The notes beneath the pieces were generated by a model. That model saw only the letters and a program-made list of their open reading frames with translations, was not told where the DNA came from and searched no databases. Both the position numbers and the translations under genes were made by a program. From contig CAYNIT010000087.1 of NCBI GenBank assembly GCA_964397205.1, forward strand, positions 1 through 15,951: a stretch of DNA of 15,951 nt, given 5' to 3'. Shown here piece after piece: positions 7,332-12,423 of this stretch. Position 1 is the first letter of the stretch, and every line of letters begins with the position of its first letter. Source of the DNA: Phaeodactylibacter sp964397205 (GTDB lineage Bacteria > Bacteroidota > Bacteroidia > Chitinophagales > Saprospiraceae).

Positions 7332-8411
7332 ATGTCTGTCATAACACCCAAATCAGAAAAATTTCTTCGGGAATACCTCAACAATGCCTCTCCTACTGGC
7401 TTTGAGTCCTCTGGCCAGAAAATGTGGCTGGAGTACATCAAGCCTTATATTGACCAATGGCAGATTGACAACTACGGGACTGCCTACGGCGTAATCAACC
7501 CTGGCAAGGAGTACCGGGTAGTGATAGAGGGCCATGCCGACGAAATCTCCTGGTTTGTGCACTACATTTCCGATGACGGCTTCCTGAATGTCGTCCGCAA
7601 TGGAGGCTCCGACCACATGATCGCTCCTTCCAAGCGGGTAAATATCCACACCAAAAAGGGGATCGTCAAGGGCGTATTCGGATGGCCCGCCATACATACG
7701 CGGCACGGTGAAGACGCCAAGCTCGCGCCAAAGACCAATAACATCTTCATTGACGTAGGGGCGAAGGACAAAGAAGAGGTGCTGGAAATGGGCATCCACG
7801 TCGGTTGTGTCATCACCTACGAGGACGAAATGATGGTGCTGAACGACCGCTACTACGTTGGCCGGGCGCTCGACAACCGCATCGGCGGGTTCTGCATCGC
7901 TGAGGTAGCCCGCATACTCAAGGAAAATAAGGTGGATCTGCCCTACACCCTTTACGTAGTCAATTCGGTGCAGGAAGAAGTCGGGCTGCGAGGAGCGGAG
8001 ATGATTGCCCATACCATCAAGCCCAACGTAGCCATTGTAACTGACGTGACCCACGACACCCATACGCCCCTGGTCAGCAGCAAGAAGCACGGGGATGTGA
8101 AAGGCGGGCAGGGGCCCTCGATCACTTATGCGCCGGCGGTGCACAACAAACTGCTGGATCTGATTGTGGAGACAGCCGAAGAGCGGGAGATCGAATTACA
8201 GCGGGAGGCTTCCTCCCGGCGCACCGGCACCGATACTGATGCCTTTGCCTATTCCAACGGCGGGGTGCCCTCCGCACTGATTTCCCTGCCGCTGCGCTAC
8301 ATGCATACTACGGTGGAGATGGCGCACAAAGAGGATATCGATGCCGTCATCCGTTTGATCTACGAGGTGCTGCAGCGCATTGAAAAGGATCATAATTTTA
8401 AGTACTTTTAA
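7332..8411 (+). CDS. M42-family metallopeptidase (glutamyl aminopeptidase/endoglucanase M homologue)
   Basis: This 359-residue cytoplasmic enzyme should be a di-zinc or di-cobalt aminopeptidase of the tetrahedral (TET) type. Metal ligands of the family are visible: His68 in EGHADEISW, Asp181 in GRALDNRIGG, the catalytic and bridging Glu215-Glu216 pair in VQEEVGLRGA, Asp238 in VTDVTHDTHTP, and His325 in RYMHTTVEM. SRRTGTDTDAF at 295-305 and the late ALISLPLRYMHT also match the family. TET peptidases trim peptides released by larger proteases. The gene stands 118 bases after pyrE and 14 bases before the UbiA-like gene. Nothing in the active site looks damaged. Confidence 0.95.
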   Translation: MSVITPKSEKFLREYLNNASPTGFESSGQKMWLEYIKPYIDQWQIDNYGTAYGVINPGKEYRVVIEGHADEISWFVHYISDDGFLNVVRNGGSDHMIAPSKRVNIHTKKGIVKGVFGWPAIHTRHGEDAKLAPKTNNIFIDVGAKDKEEVLEMGIHVGCVITYEDEMMVLNDRYYVGRALDNRIGGFCIAEVARILKENKVDLPYTLYVVNSVQEEVGLRGAEMIAHTIKPNVAIVTDVTHDTHTPLVSSKKHGDVKGGQGPSITYAPAVHNKLLDLIVETAEEREIELQREASSRRTGTDTDAFAYSNGGVPSALISLPLRYMHTTVEMAHKEDIDAVIRLIYEVLQRIEKDHNFKYF

Positions 8412-8425
8412 GGCAAAAGAACGCT

Positions 8426-9277
8426 TTGCGGCAGCTGTTTACTGCCATTATTGACCTTCTGCTTTACAGCAATCTGTGGATAGCCATGGCGGCTGTTGCC
8501 ATGGCAGCGCAGACCCAGTTGTTGCTGTCCGGCCGTGTTCAGCCCACGCCGCTGCTCGGATTCATCCTTTTTGCCACCTTGTTTCTATATGCTATTCACC
8601 GTATAGTTGGGTTACGGCGCTCTAAGCCCTTTCTTCAGGAAGGCCGGTATCAGGTCATTTCGCGCTTTCGTTCTCACATTGTTTTCTACGCTTTGGTTGC
8701 CGGGCTTTGCGCGCTGCTGTTTTACCTGCAGTTGCCATTTCGCCTCATGATGGCAGCCGTAGCGCCCTGCCTGCTGGCCTTGGCGTATGTGCTGCCGGTT
8801 TGGAAAGGCAAGCGCCTGCGGGATGTGCACTACGTCAAGATATTTCTCATCGCCATCGCCTGGAGCTGGATTACGGTATTTCTGCCCGCCTTAGAGCTGG
8901 GCATGTCCTACGCGCTGCCGCTGTACGTCATGGTGTTAGAGCGCTTGGCCTTCGTTTTTGCCATTACGATACCCTTTGATATCCGGGACCTGGAGATTGA
9001 TGCCTACAACCGGGTCAAGACGCTGCCGGCGAGCCTTGGTGTACGGAAAAGCCAACGTTTGGCGGCAGCTGCCCTGCTGCTGATGTGCCTGTTGGCCGCC
9101 CTGAATTACTACTGGGATGTTTACAGCGCTTCCAACTTTGCTGCTTTGAGCGGTTCTGCGCTAATCGCTGCGGTTCTGGTTTACCTGTCGGAGCAGGTAC
9201 GGCACGACTATTTTTTCACCGGCTTGGTGGACGGCCTCATGCTCGTACAGTTTGGGCTGGTATACGCTTTCTGCTAA
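8426..9277 (+). CDS. UbiA-superfamily-like polytopic membrane protein lacking the first Asp-rich motif
   Basis: The 283-residue protein is almost entirely hydrophobic, with roughly eight membrane segments. The second UbiA signature is present: DIRDLEIDAYNRVKTLP at 185-201, with Asp185, Asp188 and Asp192 spaced as in DxxDxxxD followed by KTLP. The first signature (NDxxDxxxD, in the cytosolic loop after helix 2) is not found; the corresponding place reads YAIHRIVGLRR at 55-65. The start is uncertain. TTG at 8426 keeps the first membrane helix (LLLYSNLWIAM) whole, while the first ATG (8486) would cut into it. UbiA enzymes attach prenyl chains to aromatic or other acceptors, but with one Asp motif missing, the activity cannot be assumed. 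It is probably co-transcribed with the M42 gene. Confidence 0.78.
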   Translation: MRQLFTAIIDLLLYSNLWIAMAAVAMAAQTQLLLSGRVQPTPLLGFILFATLFLYAIHRIVGLRRSKPFLQEGRYQVISRFRSHIVFYALVAGLCALLFYLQLPFRLMMAAVAPCLLALAYVLPVWKGKRLRDVHYVKIFLIAIAWSWITVFLPALELGMSYALPLYVMVLERLAFVFAITIPFDIRDLEIDAYNRVKTLPASLGVRKSQRLAAAALLLMCLLAALNYYWDVYSASNFAALSGSALIAAVLVYLSEQVRHDYFFTGLVDGLMLVQFGLVYAFC

Positions 9278-9283
9278 AAGCAA

Positions 9284-9314
9284 AACCCCGGAGAAGGCGC
9301 CTTTCTCCGGGGTT
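9284..9314. terminator. Strong hairpin terminator between convergent genes
   Basis: AACCCCGGAGAA (9284-9295) pairs perfectly with TTCTCCGGGGTT (9303-9314) around a 7-base loop. On the minus strand the hairpin is followed by TTTTGCTTTT, making a good intrinsic terminator for leftward transcripts. On the plus strand it lies 7 bases after the UbiA-like stop but has only a weak T tract. It probably serves both directions. Confidence 0.8.
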
Positions 9315-9325
9315 CCTGTCTAATA

Positions 9326-9372
9326 TTTGATGTAGTTGACAGCGGTAGCTCCGCCTTTTTTTTTGATGTAGT
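9326..9372. repeat. 11-base direct repeat flanking a GC dyad and T9 run
   Basis: TTTGATGTAGT occurs at 9326-9336 and again at 9362-9372. Between the copies lie a small dyad (GCGG-TAGCT-CCGC, about 9342-9354) and nine T residues (9356-9364). Dyad plus T run resembles a weak rightward terminator. The repeat may be a slippage or duplication relic. No function is assigned. Confidence 0.45.
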
Positions 9373-9415
9373 GCAGGGGGTGGCGGTTGTGCCAAAGTAA
9401 GGGATGGGGGGATAG

Positions 9416-9439
9416 AGCAGCCCTAAGCGGCAGGCTGCT
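9416..9439 (-). terminator. Possible 3' hairpin of the protease-like gene
   Basis: AGCAGCC (9416-9422) and GGCTGCT (9433-9439) form a 7-base stem with a 10-base loop, 11 bases past the stop of the leftward gene. No T tract follows in the leftward direction, so it could be a processing or stabilising stem, with the stronger hairpin at 9284-9314 ending transcription. Confidence 0.35.
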
Positions 9440-9450
9440 TTTGGTGTATC

Positions 9451-10386
9451 TTATCGGTCGAAGCGGGCAAGTTTATTGGTGTAGTCAATGGTCATGCGGA
9501 AGAATTGCAGCGCATTGCCGCCGATGGCTCCTTCCACATCAGAGCCGCAGAGCCGGGAATAGTACTGGATGTAATTGGCATCCGGGCGGGAGCAGAACCA
9601 TACTGGGCCTACTGTTTGGCCAGCGATGCTGATTGCCGGCACTTTGATCATGCGGACGTTGCCCAGCTGCGTATCCGCCCGTTCGATGACCGTCCAGTCA
9701 GGATGCAGCTGTTCCCACTGTTTGAATACGGACTCGACGATAAAGGAGGTGGCGACAGGCGCGCCGCTTTTGCTGTTCAGCGCCCGGCTAGCCTGCGGGC
9801 TGGGGTGCAGCTTGGCACCGGTATCGATCAGTACCGGAAACTGCTCGCCGTCAATTTCTACAAAAATTCTCGGCAGGCTGGAAATGCGGTTGCCGCTGGC
9901 GCTTTCTTTGAAATCGACGCGCACCGTATTGGCTTCGAGCGGCGATAGGGCAGGGGAGTGGCAGCTCAGTTCCTGCGACAGGAAATCGAAGGTCCAGCAG
10001 TACTGCCCGAACCAAGCCTGTCCGAGCGCTCCGTGTACGCCTTGCTCCAGGTTGCCCTGCCCATCCGGCAGCACGAGGGCGGAATTGCGCGGAAGGGCCG
10101 GCAGCGCTCCGAGTTCCAGCACCTCGTTCATCTTAACGAAGAAGTTGCCGGAGTCGTCGGTAAGGCCGGGCAGGGCGTGCTCCTGCATCGCGCTTTCGCG
10201 GATGAAGGCACCGCCGGTGGTGTTGGTGAAGAGCTTCAGCATGCCTCCTGCAGAAGGCACTTGGGTGTAAATGAGGTTGTTGCGGAAGCTGGCGTCCAGT
10301 GCGAATTCAGTTTCTTGTCCTTGGGTGGCCCCCAGATTGGCAAGCAGAGCCAGAGCCAATGCGATGAAAGTGTTTTTGTTAGCCAT
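9451..10386 (-). CDS. Secreted two-lobed aspartyl-protease-like protein with one degenerate lobe
   Basis: The 311-residue product has a signal peptide (MANKNTFIALALALLANLGATQGQ). Two halves appear related. Lobe 2 has FPVLIDTGAKLHPS with an intact catalytic-type Asp188-Thr-Gly, and later GAIGGNALQFFRMTIDY (286-302), the hydrophobic-hydrophobic-Gly and beta-strand segment typical of pepsin/retropepsin folds. Lobe 1 has the parallel pieces LKLFTNTTGGAF at 50-61 and GALGQAWFGQYCWTFDF at 119-135, but no Asp in the triad position (TNTTGG instead of xDTGx). So it resembles a duplicated aspartic-protease fold with only one catalytic Asp. It could be inactive, a binder, or active as a dimer through the intact lobe. 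Cysteines at 130, 142, 265 and 280 may form disulfides after export. It lies after the ABC-F gene but is separated from it by a nested inverted repeat. Confidence 0.78.
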   Translation of the reverse strand: MANKNTFIALALALLANLGATQGQETEFALDASFRNNLIYTQVPSAGGMLKLFTNTTGGAFIRESAMQEHALPGLTDDSGNFFVKMNEVLELGALPALPRNSALVLPDGQGNLEQGVHGALGQAWFGQYCWTFDFLSQELSCHSPALSPLEANTVRVDFKESASGNRISSLPRIFVEIDGEQFPVLIDTGAKLHPSPQASRALNSKSGAPVATSFIVESVFKQWEQLHPDWTVIERADTQLGNVRMIKVPAISIAGQTVGPVWFCSRPDANYIQYYSRLCGSDVEGAIGGNALQFFRMTIDYTNKLARFDR

Positions 10387-10397
10387 TTTGCTTTTCT

Positions 10398-10451
10398 TTA
10401 AAGTGTTTCATGTAAATTAAAATCGGGGGGCGATTTTGATGTACACTTTAA
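10398..10451. repeat. Nested inverted repeat between the ABC-F and protease-like genes
   Basis: The outer arms are TTAAAGTGT (10398-10406) and ACACTTTAA (10443-10451), a perfect 9-base match. The inner arms are AAAATCG (10419-10425) and CGATTTT (10431-10437), a perfect 7-base match around a 5-base G loop. Read leftward, the inner hairpin ends in TTTTAATTT and could terminate the ABC-F transcript. The outer dyad ends 12 bases before the protease-like ATG, so it could also be an operator or an attenuator-like structure controlling that gene. Confidence 0.6.
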
Positions 10452-10475
10452 GGGTAGCAAAGGGCGTGCCAAAAA

Positions 10476-12407
10476 TTATTCGTAGGGCATCATCTCCAGC
10501 TGTGCCGCCTCCCATTCCTCCATCGCTTCTTCCAGCGCCCGCTGCTTATCGGCGTGTTGTTTGGAGATTTCGGCGGCTTTTTCAGACTGGTAAAAATTGG
10601 GATCGGCCATCTGGGCTTCCAGTGATTCGATGGCTTCTTCCAACTGGGCTACTTTTTTTTCGGCATTGTTGATAGCGCGCTGCAAGCGTTTGCGCTCTTC
10701 GTAGCTCAGCTCTGGCTTTGGATGCCCGGAGGCAATCGCGCTGCCGTTGGGGGCTGGCTTGCCGGAAGGCTGGCTGATTTCCACCGCCCGCATATTGTCA
10801 AGCTCCCGCTTTTCCAGGAAGGCGTTCACATCGCCGATGTGATCGTACAGTTGGCGGTCGCGGAATTCCAGGGTGCGGTTGGTCAGGCCGGCGAGGAATT
10901 CCCTATCGTGGGAGACGACGATCAGCGTGCCGTCGTAGTCCATCAGAGCTTGTTTGAGCACATCTTTGGAGATGATATCGAGGTGGTTGGTCGGTTCGTC
11001 CAGCACCAACAAATTGAAAGGGCGCAGCAGCAGGCAGGCCAGCGCCAGCCGTGCCCGTTCGCCGCCGGAGAGCACCGACACTTTCTTATCCACATCCTCA
11101 CCGCTGAACAGAAAGGCGCCGAGGATATGGCGCAGCTGCGTGCGCATTTCGGGAGGGGATGCAGCCTCCATGGTTTCCAGTACCGTGAGATTGGCGTGCA
11201 GGCTGTCGGATTGGTTCTGAGCGTAGTAGCCAATTTGAATGTTGTGCCCCAGTTGGAGCGTTCCGCTCGTCAGGGTCAGTTCATCGACGATGATTTTGGC
11301 GAGGGTGGTTTTGCCCTGCCCGTTCTGCCCGACGAAAGCAATGCGGTCGCCCCGGTCTAGTTTGAGGTCCACATTTTCCAGTACAGACAGCTCACCGTAC
11401 TTTTTAGAGAGCTGCTTAGCTTCCACCACTACCTGCCCGGAGCGCGGAGCGGGCGGGAAGCGCAAGTTCATAGCCGCCCGGTCGGCATCGTCCACTTCGA
11501 TGCGTTCCATTTTGTCCAGCTGTTTCTGCATGGACTGCGCCATTTTGGTCTTGTTGGCTTTCGCCATAAAGCGGTTGATGGTACGCTCCTTTTCGGCGAT
11601 GACCCGCTGCTGGTTTTGGTAGGCTTGCCGTTGTTTCTCGCGCCGCTCTTCGCGCAGGGCGACGAAATCGCTGTAAGCGGCTTTGTAGTCGAAGACTTTG
11701 CCCAGTTCCACCTCTACGGTGCGGGAAGTGACGTTGTTGAGGAATTCTTTATCGTGGGAAATCACCACCACCGCGCCCTGATAATCTCTCAGGAAGCGCT
11801 CCAGCCAGATGATGGACTCGATATCGAGGTGGTTGGTCGGTTCGTCCAGCAGCAGAAAATCTGGCCGCTGCAGCAGCATCTTAGCCAGTTCGATGCGCAT
11901 CTGCCAGCCGCCGCTGAACTCGTCGGTCAGGCGTTCCATATCCTCGGGCCCGAAGCCCAGGCCGGTCAGCACCCGCTCGGCATCTGCCTCCATGGTCTGC
12001 CCGCCCAGTACGAGGAAGCGGTCGTTGGCTTCGGAAAAGTCTTCCAGCAATTTGGTGTAGGATTCACTTTCGTAATCGCTGCGCTCGGCCATTTCCTGGT
12101 TCATCTGCTCGATGCGTTTCTCCAGCCGGCGCACTTCTTCGAATGCCGTGAGGGTCTCCTGTAGTACCGTCTTCCCCTTGGGCAGCACCATTTCTTGATG
12201 CAGGAAGCCCAGGGTGCTGTTGACAGGGCGCACCACTTTCCCGTCCTGCGGCGATTGATAACCGGCGATAATCTTCAGCAGGGTGGACTTTCCGGCGCCG
12301 TTGCGCCCCACCAGGCCGACTTTATCGCCCTCCGGGATGCTCAGGTCGATATGGTCGAGCAGCAGCCGGTCGCCGTATTTGATCAGTATATTATTGGCGT
12401 TGATCAT
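10476..12407 (-). CDS. ABC-F family ATP-binding cassette ATPase (soluble, translation-associated type)
   Basis: The 643-residue protein has two ABC domains and no membrane segments. Domain 1 has Walker A GRNGAGKST (from Gly34), signature FSGGW at 164-168, Walker B LLLDEP with Glu189, and the switch His218. Domain 2 has Walker A GQNGQGKTT (from Gly360), signature LSGGE at 446-450, Walker B LLVLDEP with Glu471, and His500. The charged helical linker at about 240-320 (the P-site tRNA interaction motif region) and a C-terminal coiled coil at about 567-638 are the marks of the Uup/YdiF/EttA group, which act on stalled or antibiotic-bound ribosomes. The exact subfamily is not certain; the long C-terminal coiled coil favours a Uup-like or YdiF-like type. 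It starts 16 bases after the TIR-TPR-SDR stop and is probably in the same operon. Confidence 0.94.
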   Translation of the reverse strand: MINANNILIKYGDRLLLDHIDLSIPEGDKVGLVGRNGAGKSTLLKIIAGYQSPQDGKVVRPVNSTLGFLHQEMVLPKGKTVLQETLTAFEEVRRLEKRIEQMNQEMAERSDYESESYTKLLEDFSEANDRFLVLGGQTMEADAERVLTGLGFGPEDMERLTDEFSGGWQMRIELAKMLLQRPDFLLLDEPTNHLDIESIIWLERFLRDYQGAVVVISHDKEFLNNVTSRTVEVELGKVFDYKAAYSDFVALREERREKQRQAYQNQQRVIAEKERTINRFMAKANKTKMAQSMQKQLDKMERIEVDDADRAAMNLRFPPAPRSGQVVVEAKQLSKKYGELSVLENVDLKLDRGDRIAFVGQNGQGKTTLAKIIVDELTLTSGTLQLGHNIQIGYYAQNQSDSLHANLTVLETMEAASPPEMRTQLRHILGAFLFSGEDVDKKVSVLSGGERARLALACLLLRPFNLLVLDEPTNHLDIISKDVLKQALMDYDGTLIVVSHDREFLAGLTNRTLEFRDRQLYDHIGDVNAFLEKRELDNMRAVEISQPSGKPAPNGSAIASGHPKPELSYEERKRLQRAINNAEKKVAQLEEAIESLEAQMADPNFYQSEKAAEISKQHADKQRALEEAMEEWEAAQLEMMPYE

Positions 12408-12423
12408 GCAGTATTAATTCCCT

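Noticed and set aside
7353..8144. A 263-codon minus-strand frame inside the M42 peptidase gene
   Set aside because: It is an antisense shadow; the plus strand carries all M42 metal ligands.
9316..9400. Possible tRNA-like segment (GCGGTAGCTCCGCC)
   Set aside because: No acceptor stem, anticodon arm or T-loop can be assembled around it.
9320..9440. Small minus-strand peptide ending GGATAVNYIKY
   Set aside because: No start codon is found before the upstream in-frame stop, and the upstream residues do not look coding. It is kept only as a note in the findings.
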